Below are positions 19,671 through 28,451 of a stretch of DNA of 64,000 bases, piece after piece. Position numbers and translations under genes: made by a program. Source of the stretch: Flavivirga abyssicola (GTDB lineage Bacteria > Bacteroidota > Bacteroidia > Flavobacteriales > Flavobacteriaceae). The notes under the pieces were generated by a model. It worked only from the letters and a program-made list of their open reading frames with translations, had not been told where the DNA came from and searched no databases. The stretch spans positions 89,501-153,500 of the forward strand of contig NZ_CP141266.1 in NCBI RefSeq assembly GCF_030540775.2, given 5' to 3'. The stretch's first letter is position 1, and every line of letters begins with the position of its first letter.

Positions 19671-19675
19671 TACCT

Positions 19676-22600
19676 ATGAAAAATATCTCTATAAGATATT
19701 CATTAATGCTATTGCTATTTAGTATAGCCCCATTTACAGCTATATCGCAAACTATTGCTTCTTATGATTTTGAAAGTGGATTACAAAGCTGGACTGATGG
19801 TGGTTCAGATTCAGGTTTAAATACTAACTCTATATATGCTAGTAACGGATCTCGGTCTATTTATTCAAAAGATAATGACACATCACAAAACTATACAACA
19901 TCACCTACTTTAGACCTTTCTGCATATGGTTCTGTAGACTTTTCTTTTTCGTTTATAGGTCGTGGCATAGACTCTGGTGAAGGTTTTTCATTACAGTATT
20001 TTGATGGATCTAATTGGTCTACAATTAAAACCTACGTATTAGGAACAGACTTTACTTCAAACAATTATATTTATACGTTTTATCAAACAATAAATAGCGG
20101 GCTTGCTTCTAATTCCCAATTCAGGTTTAGCAGTACTGCAGATTCTAATGGAGAATACAGTTATTTTGATGATATATTAATACAAGTTTCAGCGCCAGAA
20201 ATAGATGTTACAGGTAATGGTATATCCATTTCTAACGGTGATGTTAGTCCTGCTATTTCAGATTACACTGCTTTTGGTACATCAAACTCAGGAACTCTGG
20301 TTACAAGAACATATACTATCAATAATAAAGGTGGTAGTAATCTAACTATTGCAAATATAACGTTATCGAATACCACAGATTTTTCAATTGTAGCTCCATT
20401 TTATTCATCCCCAGTTGTTCCGTCTACCGGTTCTACAACATTTACTGTTCAATTTACCCCAGCTACTTTAGGAACAAAAACATGTACTGTAACCATTACC
20501 AATAATGATTCAGATGAAAGTGCATTCCAATTTGATATTGATGCACGTTCTGAGCAAAATTTTTTCGATAGCGATGGTGATGGTATTCTGGATAATGTTG
20601 ATATTGATGATGATAACGATGGCATACCGGACTCAGATGAAGAGTCTTCATGTAGTGCTTCTTCCATATCTTCCACAACAAATTATAAATTCTTAAATGA
20701 AACATTTGGAGAAGGAAATAGAACAACTATTAATACAACCTATGATGCCATAACAACTTATTGTTATGAGGATGGTACTAACGGAACCAGTACAACGACA
20801 TGTCCCAGCTTAAATAATGACGATTTAAGCGATGGTGAATACGTTGTATATTATAAAGCTGGAGACGGTGATGGAACAGATGACACTCCAAACGCTGAAG
20901 TAGCAAGTTGGGCAGACAATTATTGGTATACAGGTGAAGATCATACTTCTGGGGATACTAACGGACGAATGGCTATGTTTAATGCTTCCTACGATCCCGG
21001 AACTTTTTATTCGGCAACTATTGTAGGAGCCTTACCAAATGTACCTATTACTTACAGTTTTTGGGTACTAAATTTAGATACAACAACAGCACCGGGTATA
21101 GCAACCAGACTAAGACCAGATATTTTAGTAGAATTTAGAGATGTAAACAATAACGTGCTGGCATCAATAACCACGGGTGATATCCCGCCTTCTGTTAATG
21201 GAGATCCAGCGGCCAGTTGGCACCAGTTTACCGCAAACCTAACTTTTAACGTCAGTGAATTTTATGTTTATTTTATTAATAATGAAGTTGGTGGTGCTGG
21301 TAATGACCTTGCCATAGACGACATAGTCATATCGCAGACTTTATGTGACACTGATGGTGATGGTGTTGCTGATGTCTTTGATTTAGATTCAGACAATGAT
21401 GGGATTCCTGGCGTAGTAGAAATAGGTTTAGGAAATTATAGTGATGGAAATGCTACACTAACCAATAGCGGAAGCTGGGTAGATGCTAACAATAATGGCA
21501 TGCACGATCTAAGTGAAGGATATAGCCTTTTAGATTCAGATGGTGACGGTACTCCAAACTACTTAGACCTAGACTCTGATAATGACACTATTTTTGATGT
21601 AGATGAATCTGGAGCTACTAACTCTAGCAGTGCGACTTATCAAAACGGTGATGGAGATATTACCGGAGATGGTGTTGGTGATGGACCAGACACAGACGCC
21701 GTTAGAGAAACTGATATTAACTCTGATGGTGTTTCAGAATTTTTCACCGACGGTATTTTAGATTTATATGATTTCTTTGAAGGCGGAACATTTGCTACTG
21801 GTTATGGTAATTCAAACCAAGGAGCTACCGGAACTGGTTGGGAAAATTATGTGGTAGATACTGATAATGACAATATTCCGGACTATCTTGATGTGACATC
21901 AGATGGATCTACTTTTGATATTTCACATACTTTATATGCCAGTTTAGATGGAAATAATGATGGTTTAATAGATGATACCAATGATGCCGAAGGAGATGGC
22001 ATTATTGATCTGTTTGACACAGATGATACCGTTTTTGGTTCCCCACGAGATTTAGACAGAAAACTACAGTTGTATTTTGATGGTCGTAATGATTATGCTG
22101 CTGAAACCTCAGTAATTAATGGTTGGGATGAAGCTACCATAATGAGTTGGATAAGAATTGATCCTTCAGCTTCCGGAAATCAAATAATAGTTGGCCAAGA
22201 TGCTTTTTATTTACAATTAAATGCAGATAAAACAATAACGTCCTATGCTGATGGTTATACTATTTCCAGTAGTTCTAGCTTACTTACTAATCAGTGGACC
22301 CATGTTGCAGCAACTTATAGCTGTGACTGTATAGATGGTGTGTTCAAATTATATGTTAACGGTACAGAAATAGCAAGTACTGCAACTTCTTCTGGTTCAC
22401 TGAATGCCGATACATCAAGCTTTACAATAGGTAGAAAACCAGATACTGATAGTAACTATTTTCATGGGTATGTTGACGAAGTACGCGTTTTTGATAAAGC
22501 ATTAAGTGAAAACGAACTTCACAAAATGATACATCAAGAAATTGAAAATAATGCAGGAGTAACTAGAGGAACTATTATTCCGTTAGATATCACAGATTTT

Positions 22601-24583
22601 GTTGATACCTCAAATATTACACCTTTAAATTGGTCTTCATTACAGCGTTATTATAGATTAGATACTTATAAAGATAATATTATTGATGATTTAACAACAG
22701 CTTCTATAGATGTGAGTGCGGGAGCCAGAATTTATAATTCTAAAATTATTGAAGGACAAACGGCTCCACTGCCTTATGTTACTACATCTTCTTGTAATGG
22801 TGATTGGACTGATTCTAGTAATTGGGAACAAGGTAATTTATGGGATATAAGCAGCACTGCACCAGATTGTGCCATTATACAAATAAAAGGAAATATACAC
22901 ACAAGTATAGCTCGTTCTACTGTAGGCTTAATTTTAGATAGTGGAAGTAAATTAGAAGTCAATGGAGATTCCGGATTGTTTAACAGCTGGTATTTAAAAT
23001 TAGATGGAGACATCGATTTAGAAGGGGAATCTCAGTTAATTCAAACTGATGATAGTATATTAGATGCAACCAGTTCCGGAACATTAGAAAGAGATCAACA
23101 AGGAACCGCAGACACCTTTACGTATAATTATTGGTCATCCCCAGTGGGATTAGCCAATAACTCTACTAATAATAACAGTTACAAATTACCAGATATTTTT
23201 ACTAATGTTAATTTCATAACCTCTGGCTATAATGGTTCAGCTTCTCCTATAGGAATTGCGGATTATTGGATTTGGAAATTCAACAACCAACAAAGCGATA
23301 ATTACTCCAAATGGCAGCACGTACGCAGTACAGGAACATTACTTGCAGGCGAAGGTTTTACTATGAAAGGCCCAGGCACTGGTAGTATTAGCACGCCTCA
23401 AAACTATGTATTAAATGGCAAACCTAATAATGGAGATATAAACCTAACCATAAGCTCTGGAAACGACTATTTAGTTGGTAACCCTTATCCATCTGCCATA
23501 GATGCTGTACAATTTATATTAGATAATGGCCCTACCATTGCTGGTGCAGGTTCTACAACAGGAACATTATATTTCTGGGAACATTGGGGAGGTGGTTCTC
23601 ATATTCTTCGTGAATATCAAGGTGGCTATGCCACGTACTCACTCTCAGGAGGTGTACCAGCAGCATCAAAAGGAACTAACGATCCTGATGTAGCGACTGG
23701 CGGTATTCCTACTAAAACACCGGGCAGGTATATTCCGGTAGCTCAAGGTTTCTTTGTTACTGCCGAAGCAGCTGGTACAGTTAAATTTAACAACGGTCAG
23801 CGCGTGTTTCAAATTGAAGATGGTAGCAATTCATTATTTGTAAAATCATCGAATACTAAGAAAAGTAAAGCAAATTCTAGTAACAAAACCAATACTGGAG
23901 ATACCAGAATGAAACTAAGGATTGGTTTTAACTCTATAAATGAAATTCATAGACAGCTATTAATTACTGTTGATGAAAACGCCTCTGCTAGTTATGACTG
24001 GGGTTACGATTCAAAATACATTGACACTCAGATAGATGATATGTACTGGTTAATTAATAATGAAAAATTCACCATTCAAGGTATTGATGACATTAATGAT
24101 CAAACTATTATTCCATTAGGACTTCATACTAAAAAAGATGGGTTTAATAGTATTGCAATTGATAAATTAGAAAATACCCCTGATAATTTAGAGATTTATC
24201 TACATGATAAGGAATTGGATATATACCAAAACTTAAAACAAGGTAATTATAAAACCTATCTAACTGCTGGAGAATATCTAAACCGTTTTGAAATCACATT
24301 TTCTAAAGCTCAAAAAACATTAGGAATTAATGATACTGAGATCAATCAGATCGAAGTCTATTTCTCTAATGAAGAAAATCGTATTGTTATTAACAACCCA
24401 GCTTCTAAACGAATAGAATCTGTTGAAATGCTTAATATATTAGGACAATCGCTGTTCAAATTTCAAACAAGTACCAACGATACACATTTAAAATATAATG
24501 CAAGTCAAATTAAAACTGGAAATTATGTCTTGAAAATACAAACCGAATATGGCACAATTTCTAAAAAAGTATTAATAAAATGA
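19676..24583 (+). CDS. Giant T9SS-secreted protein: MAM-like, choice-of-anchor D, thrombospondin-3 repeats, LamG
   Basis: 1635 aa. The signal peptide (1-25) ends TAISQ. A MAM-like module (about 27-172; YDFESGLQSWTDGGSDSG) resembles that of the longer sulfatase. A choice-of-anchor D domain follows (about 174-290), then thrombospondin type 3-like Ca2+-binding repeats (DSDGDGILDNVDIDDDNDG near 293, TDGDGVADVFDLDSDNDG near 558, DSDGDGTPNYLDLDSDND near 621, DTDNDNIPDYLD near 730) with a beta-rich insert between the first two. LamG spans about 798-940. The shared block (SNWEQGN near 1042, ESQLIQ near 1118, NYWSSPVG near 1150) and the sorting-like C terminus (about 1560-1635) are the same as in the other two giants. 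It is probably a Ca2+-stabilised stalked surface adhesin or glycan binder. The ATG lies just after the leader element at 19648. Confidence 0.88.
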   Translation: MKNISIRYSLMLLLFSIAPFTAISQTIASYDFESGLQSWTDGGSDSGLNTNSIYASNGSRSIYSKDNDTSQNYTTSPTLDLSAYGSVDFSFSFIGRGIDSGEGFSLQYFDGSNWSTIKTYVLGTDFTSNNYIYTFYQTINSGLASNSQFRFSSTADSNGEYSYFDDILIQVSAPEIDVTGNGISISNGDVSPAISDYTAFGTSNSGTLVTRTYTINNKGGSNLTIANITLSNTTDFSIVAPFYSSPVVPSTGSTTFTVQFTPATLGTKTCTVTITNNDSDESAFQFDIDARSEQNFFDSDGDGILDNVDIDDDNDGIPDSDEESSCSASSISSTTNYKFLNETFGEGNRTTINTTYDAITTYCYEDGTNGTSTTTCPSLNNDDLSDGEYVVYYKAGDGDGTDDTPNAEVASWADNYWYTGEDHTSGDTNGRMAMFNASYDPGTFYSATIVGALPNVPITYSFWVLNLDTTTAPGIATRLRPDILVEFRDVNNNVLASITTGDIPPSVNGDPAASWHQFTANLTFNVSEFYVYFINNEVGGAGNDLAIDDIVISQTLCDTDGDGVADVFDLDSDNDGIPGVVEIGLGNYSDGNATLTNSGSWVDANNNGMHDLSEGYSLLDSDGDGTPNYLDLDSDNDTIFDVDESGATNSSSATYQNGDGDITGDGVGDGPDTDAVRETDINSDGVSEFFTDGILDLYDFFEGGTFATGYGNSNQGATGTGWENYVVDTDNDNIPDYLDVTSDGSTFDISHTLYASLDGNNDGLIDDTNDAEGDGIIDLFDTDDTVFGSPRDLDRKLQLYFDGRNDYAAETSVINGWDEATIMSWIRIDPSASGNQIIVGQDAFYLQLNADKTITSYADGYTISSSSSLLTNQWTHVAATYSCDCIDGVFKLYVNGTEIASTATSSGSLNADTSSFTIGRKPDTDSNYFHGYVDEVRVFDKALSENELHKMIHQEIENNAGVTRGTIIPLDITDFVDTSNITPLNWSSLQRYYRLDTYKDNIIDDLTTASIDVSAGARIYNSKIIEGQTAPLPYVTTSSCNGDWTDSSNWEQGNLWDISSTAPDCAIIQIKGNIHTSIARSTVGLILDSGSKLEVNGDSGLFNSWYLKLDGDIDLEGESQLIQTDDSILDATSSGTLERDQQGTADTFTYNYWSSPVGLANNSTNNNSYKLPDIFTNVNFITSGYNGSASPIGIADYWIWKFNNQQSDNYSKWQHVRSTGTLLAGEGFTMKGPGTGSISTPQNYVLNGKPNNGDINLTISSGNDYLVGNPYPSAIDAVQFILDNGPTIAGAGSTTGTLYFWEHWGGGSHILREYQGGYATYSLSGGVPAASKGTNDPDVATGGIPTKTPGRYIPVAQGFFVTAEAAGTVKFNNGQRVFQIEDGSNSLFVKSSNTKKSKANSSNKTNTGDTRMKLRIGFNSINEIHRQLLITVDENASASYDWGYDSKYIDTQIDDMYWLINNEKFTIQGIDDINDQTIIPLGLHTKKDGFNSIAIDKLENTPDNLEIYLHDKELDIYQNLKQGNYKTYLTAGEYLNRFEITFSKAQKTLGINDTEINQIEVYFSNEENRIVINNPASKRIESVEMLNILGQSLFKFQTSTNDTHLKYNASQIKTGNYVLKIQTEYGTISKKVLIK

Positions 24584-24652
24584 TATAGTTGAGTTAGTTA
24601 TTTGAGTTAGTCGCTTAAACCATAAACCTATTCTTATACTTAGCTATATTTC

Positions 24653-24685
24653 AAGTCCTGAATTGACGTTCAGGACTTTTTTTAT
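24653..24685 (+). terminator. Intrinsic terminator of the 1635-aa gene
   Basis: A 10-bp stem AAGTCCTGAA (24653-24662) and TTCAGGACTT (24669-24678) with a 6-nt loop, followed by seven T residues. Confidence 0.85.
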
Positions 24686-24823
24686 TGAAAATTAGGAAAA
24701 CTTCCACCTTTAATGGAAGTCAGTCTTTTGGTTTTTCCGTTTTTATAATTTTGTTTTAATTATGAATTTTGTGATACAATTGTCAATTTTCGTTGTTTTA
24801 AAAACATTAAAGAAATTTGTCAA

Positions 24824-24844
24824 AGACCTGTCAGGTTTTAAAAA
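24824..24844. repeat. Left half of a palindromic repeat split by the IS
   Basis: AGACCTGTCAGG (24824-24835) plus the 9-bp target duplication TTTTAAAAA (24836-24844). Joined to 26130-26141 it rebuilds a 33-bp perfect palindrome of the same family as 57723-57763. Confidence 0.85.
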
Positions 24845-26120
24845 CATAAGTGTTCGGAAGAGCAAAGTTCATTGACATATTTTCATACATTAGTTTCTTA
24901 AATCAAGGTTACATGAGAAAAAAAGTTAGTGTTCACAGTTTATTAAAACTAATAGGCAATGATTTTTTAACGTCTTTGGCCTTGGAGACGGGTACAAACT
25001 ATAAATCAAAAAAGTTACAAGGCGAAGTTGTTTTCAAATTATTGCTGATGTCCCTTTTAGACGATAAAAAGATCAGTTTGCGTCTCATGGAGAAAACATT
25101 TTCCAACAACCTATTCAAGCTTTATTCTGGAATAGAAAAAGGTCAGACCATTAGGCACAGTAGCTTGTCAGAGCGTATTTCCGTTATAAACTCAGAGTAT
25201 TTCGAAAGGATACATGCCCATGTTTATGAGCTTTCCGAACAATACTTTGATACAGAACAGGAGCCCTACAATATTCGCCAATTTGATTCAACAAGCCTGT
25301 CCCTTTCTGCCAAACTATTAAAAAAAGGGATGGTCAACGGGCTGAAGAACAAGAAAGGTGAGCATGGCAAGAAACAGATAAAATTCACTGTTGGCCTGAC
25401 CAACAACCTGCCGAGCAATATTCGTTTTTATAACGAACAGAAGCACTTAGCAGAAGACCTGACCTTACGTGAAGCGATTCTTAATGCCAATATCAAGGGT
25501 ACAGAGGTAGTCGTTTTTGATAGAGGTTTAAAGAAAAGAACAACGTTTCAAGAATTCAACCAGTTGGACATCTTCTTTGTCACAAGAATAAACCCGACAA
25601 AGAGTATAAAGGTCATTGAGCAAAATAGGTTGGGAAACAGTATTGAGACCGATACTCTAAATATCTTTAGTGATGAGAGGGTATACTTGTACCATCAGAA
25701 CAAATCACTTTTAAAGAAACCCTTCAGGCTTATAAGGTCACATTCAAAGCAGACAAGGGAAGAGTTACTGTTCCTGACTAATATAGAAGATTTAAATGCG
25801 GATGATGTTACCGAGATTTATAAAAGACGTTGGGACATTGAAGTGTTCTTTAAGTTCATAAAGCAGCACTTGCATTTTAAGCATCTTGTCAACCAAAGTG
25901 AAAACGGAATCAAGGTCATGATGTATATGACCATGATTGTTGGGATACTTTTATTGCTTTACAAAAAACTAAACAATGTAAAGAGTTATAAAATAGCTAA
26001 ATACGAATTTACCGAGGAACTAAATATGGAAATAATAAGAGAAATAGTAGTGATTTGCGAGGGAGATCCACGCAAATCTGATATATTTGATACCTCTTAA
26101 AGCTCTTCCGAACACTTATG
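24845..26120 (+). mobile_element. Complete IS4-family-like insertion sequence, 1276 bp
   Basis: Perfect 19-bp terminal inverted repeats (CATAAGTGTTCGGAAGAGC at 24845-24863 and its complement at 26102-26120) enclose a single intact DDE transposase gene. Direct repeats TTTTAAAAA (24836-24844 and 26121-26129) are the target duplication. The 9-bp length fits the IS4 superfamily. All parts are intact, so the element is recent and possibly still mobile. The target is the exact centre of a palindromic repeat. Confidence 0.92.
24913..26100 (+). CDS. IS4-type DDE transposase
   Basis: 395 aa from the ATG at 24913 (MRKKVSVHSLLK). The frame can be extended to a GTG at 24850, but that codon lies inside the left terminal repeat, so the ATG is preferred. 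Visible catalytic-core elements are QFDSTSLSLS (first Asp), VVFDRGLKKRTTF (second Asp) and the YKRRWDIEVFFKFIKQ block of the Y-R-E-K type supplying the Glu. This is the only gene in the element; it cuts and joins the IS ends. The reading frame is intact and the stop overlaps the inner edge of the right repeat. It ends at TAA 26098-26100. Confidence 0.92.
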   Translation: MRKKVSVHSLLKLIGNDFLTSLALETGTNYKSKKLQGEVVFKLLLMSLLDDKKISLRLMEKTFSNNLFKLYSGIEKGQTIRHSSLSERISVINSEYFERIHAHVYELSEQYFDTEQEPYNIRQFDSTSLSLSAKLLKKGMVNGLKNKKGEHGKKQIKFTVGLTNNLPSNIRFYNEQKHLAEDLTLREAILNANIKGTEVVVFDRGLKKRTTFQEFNQLDIFFVTRINPTKSIKVIEQNRLGNSIETDTLNIFSDERVYLYHQNKSLLKKPFRLIRSHSKQTREELLFLTNIEDLNADDVTEIYKRRWDIEVFFKFIKQHLHFKHLVNQSENGIKVMMYMTMIVGILLLLYKKLNNVKSYKIAKYEFTEELNMEIIREIVVICEGDPRKSDIFDTS

Positions 26121-26141
26121 TTTTAAAAACCTGACAGGTCT
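26121..26141. repeat. Right half of the split palindromic repeat
   Basis: The second copy of TTTTAAAAA (26121-26129), followed by CCTGACAGGTCT (26130-26141), the reverse complement of the left arm. Confidence 0.85.
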
Positions 26142-26158
26142 AACAATCAAAAACCGTA

Positions 26159-26204
26159 AGCCCCTTTTAGGGGTTGACCAAAGCCACCACTAAATGTAGT
26201 GGCT
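26159..26204 (-). terminator. Two hairpins downstream of hisS
   Basis: AAGCCCC/GGGGTT (26159-26175) and AGCCAC/GTGGCT (26182-26204) lie just past the hisS stop. T runs on the minus strand are short, so this is a weak terminator candidate. Confidence 0.3.
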
Positions 26205-26206
26205 AT

Positions 26207-27577
26207 TTATTTTACAAGATCGATTAACGCTTCCAAAGAGACTTTATACTGCTCTCCAGAAATCATATTTTTTAGTGTATATGTATTAGAAGACATCTCT
26301 TCGTCACCTACTAAAACCACAAATGGAATGGCACGCTTGTTCGCATGATTCATTTGTTTTTTCATTTTAGCTGCATCAGGATACAATTCGCAATTGATAC
26401 CTTGTGATCGTAATTTGTTAATAGCTTTTAAGCTAAATAAAGCTTCATGATCTCCAAAGTTTATAAAAAGTACATCAACATTTTTATTAACTGTTTCTGG
26501 AAATAGATTCAATTCTTCAAGAACTAAATAGATTCTATCTAAACCAAAGCTAATACCAACACCGCTTACGTTTTTCATTCCGAAAATACCCGTTAAGTCG
26601 TCATAACGACCACCGCCACCAATGGACCCCATTTTCACTCCTTTTGGTGCAGATACTTCAAAAATAGCACCCGTATAATAATTTAATCCACGGGCTAACG
26701 TGACATCCAATTGCAGAGCTGCAGTCGATAACCCTAATTCTGAAATCGCGGTATTTATAAAAGCTAATTCTTCAATGCCTTTTTGTCCTTCTTCGGAAGT
26801 ACTAAGAATACTTTTTAAACTTTCTATTTGAGATTCAAAAGAACCTGACAAAGTAAATAACGGTTGAAGTTTAGTAATACCAGCTTCCGAAATACCTTTA
26901 CTTATCATTTCTTCTTTCACCTTCTCCTCTCCTATTTTGTCCAGTTTATCTAACGCAACAGTAAAGTCTATTAACTTATCAGACGCTCCAATAACTTCGG
27001 CTATTCCAGAAAGTATTTTTCTATTATTTATTTTTATGGTAACGCCTTCAAGCTTTAAAGCTGAAAAAACGGTATCATACAATTGAATAAACTCAACCTC
27101 CTGCCACAAAGACTTAGATCCTACCACATCGGCATCGCATTGATAAAACTCTCTAAAACGTCCCTTTTGTGGTCTATCTGCACGCCATACTGGCTGTATT
27201 TGGTAACGTTTAAACGGAAACTCTATGTCGTTCTGGTGTTGAACTACATAGCGCGCAAAAGGTACGGTTAAATCGTAGCGAAGGGCTTTTTCTGATATAC
27301 TTGGTGTTAATTTATTAGAGTTTTTTGTATCATAAGCTTCAACATTGGCTTTAGACAAATAATCCCCAGAATTTAAAATCTTAAAAATCAAACGATCACC
27401 TTCTTCACCATATTTTCCCATTAAGGTGTCTGAGTTTTCAAAACTAGGGGTTTCAATAGGCTGAAATCCAAATGTTTCAAAAGCACCACGAATGGTATTA
27501 AAGATATAATGACGTTTTGCGACTTGTTCTGGATTAAAATCTCTAGTGCCTTTTGGTATGCTTGGTTTTTGAGCCAT
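26207..27577 (-). CDS. hisS: Histidine--tRNA ligase
   Basis: 456 aa, full length for the bacterial class II enzyme that charges tRNA-His with histidine using ATP in the cytoplasm. The N terminus [14 protein letters not shown], motif 2 around [22 protein letters not shown], the histidine-specific signature [15 protein letters not shown], motif 3 [12 protein letters not shown] and a C-terminal anticodon-binding domain (about 365-456) are all visible. The next gene upstream is the DUF6495-type gene, separated by a cluster of REP-like repeats. A hairpin (27584-27601) lies only 6 nt before the ATG and may form in the mRNA leader. Confidence 0.97.
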   Translation of the reverse strand: MAQKPSIPKGTRDFNPEQVAKRHYIFNTIRGAFETFGFQPIETPSFENSDTLMGKYGEEGDRLIFKILNSGDYLSKANVEAYDTKNSNKLTPSISEKALRYDLTVPFARYVVQHQNDIEFPFKRYQIQPVWRADRPQKGRFREFYQCDADVVGSKSLWQEVEFIQLYDTVFSALKLEGVTIKINNRKILSGIAEVIGASDKLIDFTVALDKLDKIGEEKVKEEMISKGISEAGITKLQPLFTLSGSFESQIESLKSILSTSEEGQKGIEELAFINTAISELGLSTAALQLDVTLARGLNYYTGAIFEVSAPKGVKMGSIGGGGRYDDLTGIFGMKNVSGVGISFGLDRIYLVLEELNLFPETVNKNVDVLFINFGDHEALFSLKAINKLRSQGINCELYPDAAKMKKQMNHANKRAIPFVVLVGDEEMSSNTYTLKNMISGEQYKVSLEALIDLVK

Positions 27578-27583
27578 ATCTAG

Positions 27584-27601
27584 TACCTGCGAAGGCAGGT
27601 A
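27584..27601. repeat. Hairpin repeat TACCTGC-GAAG-GCAGGTA
   Basis: A perfect 7-bp stem with a 4-nt loop directly upstream of hisS. Its core resembles the CCTGCCTTCGCAGG repeat type that I recall from many Flavobacteriia intergenic regions. Confidence 0.6.
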
Positions 27602-27636
27602 TCTTATTTAATGATTATTAATTTTTTTAAAAATAG

Positions 27637-27679
27637 ATTCCTGCCTTACCGAAATAAGTTCTGTACAGGTCGCAGGAAT
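27637..27679. repeat. Degenerate REP-like repeat (ATTCCTGC...GCAGGAAT)
   Basis: 8-bp arms at 27637-27644 and 27672-27679 enclose 27 nt. The right side continues GCAGGAATGACA, the usual edge of this repeat type. Confidence 0.55.
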
Positions 27680-27697
27680 GACAAAAATATATAATGA

Positions 27698-27820
27698 AAT
27701 TGTCATTGCGAGCTTTTTCAATAGAAAAAAAGCGTGGCAATCTTTTAAATTGGCACCAAATTAAAAAAATAGCTAAACGATTAACAGATTGCCACGTCGT
27801 GCCTCCTCGCAATGACAATT
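27698..27820. repeat. Nested long inverted repeat
   Basis: Outer arms AATTGTCATTGCGAG (27698-27712) and its complement (27806-27820) are perfect over 15 bp. Inner arms CGTGGCAATCT (27733-27743) and its complement (27786-27796) are perfect over 11 bp. The right arm overlaps the last bases of the DUF6495-type gene. A 63-codon frame crossing it (MSLRGGTTWQS) is a well-known type of spurious ORF created by such repeats. Confidence 0.8.
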
Positions 27821-28286
27821 AACCTATCAACTTATCAAAATACTTAAACAGGTCGCCTTTAGTAATAACTGCACCTTGTTCAATCATTTTAAATTTGTCT
27901 AAGTTTTTATCGTCTGTATACTCTTTATCAGCTTGTAAAAATTCAACATTCTCATCCATTAAATTTTCACGCAGCCAATTATACCCTTCCTTAGTAGTAA
28001 TATCCACATCATTTTTTAAGGTAAGCGCTATAACGTACATTTTATCTTCAGCTAAGCGAAACAGATACATATGTTGTGGAGATATATGTTCTAAGTATTC
28101 CGCTTTGTTTAAAACACCTTCCCAAATGAGATCACTAAACACATCCAGCTCCATTTCAGCTAATTCTGGCTTGTTGGCTTTAAGGTTTGTCCACTCATCT
28201 GCAGTAATAGACTGAGTTGCCAAAAAGTTTATAAACTCCTGATGTAATTCTTCAAATTGCTCTTTTGTAAGTCTTGAGTATTTCAT
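27819..28286 (-). CDS. DUF6495-type conserved hypothetical protein
   Basis: 155 aa, acidic, no signal peptide or membrane segment. Visible stretches are LTKEQFEELHQEFINFLA, PELAEMELDVFSDLIWEGVL, HISPQHMYLFRL and GYNWLRENL. I recognise it as the small protein family found across Flavobacteriaceae (DUF6495), whose function is not known to me. It is upstream of hisS on the same strand, with repeats between them. Its last codons overlap the right arm of the nested repeat, so the 3' end may have been modified by insertion of that repeat. Confidence 0.75.
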   Translation of the reverse strand: MKYSRLTKEQFEELHQEFINFLATQSITADEWTNLKANKPELAEMELDVFSDLIWEGVLNKAEYLEHISPQHMYLFRLAEDKMYVIALTLKNDVDITTKEGYNWLRENLMDENVEFLQADKEYTDDKNLDKFKMIEQGAVITKGDLFKYFDKLIG

Positions 28287-28402
28287 TTAAATAAAAATCA
28301 ATTACAAGGTAGCTTTATGATCCTGCTTTTCAGCGGGATTAATTCAACTTACAAGTTTTAGTTCGTTTGTTAACTCCAAAAACTTAAGTTTCATTAAAAA
28401 AA

Positions 28403-28425
28403 TGCGCTCCTAAATTAAGAGCGCA
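28403..28425 (-). terminator. Intrinsic terminator of the TonB-dependent receptor gene
   Basis: TGCGCTC (28403-28409) pairs with GAGCGCA (28419-28425). On the minus strand the stem is followed by seven or more T residues. It lies 27 nt past the receptor stop. Confidence 0.8.
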
Positions 28426-28451
28426 AATTTAACAATATATATCTTATTATT

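Noticed and set aside
24850-24912. Longer transposase starting at GTG 24850
   Set aside because: The GTG lies inside the left terminal inverted repeat; the ATG at 24913 fits the family start better.
27627-27818. Open frame of 63 codons (MSLRGGTTWQS...) on the minus strand
   Set aside because: It is composed entirely of the REP-like inverted repeats; frames of this kind are a frequent annotation artefact.
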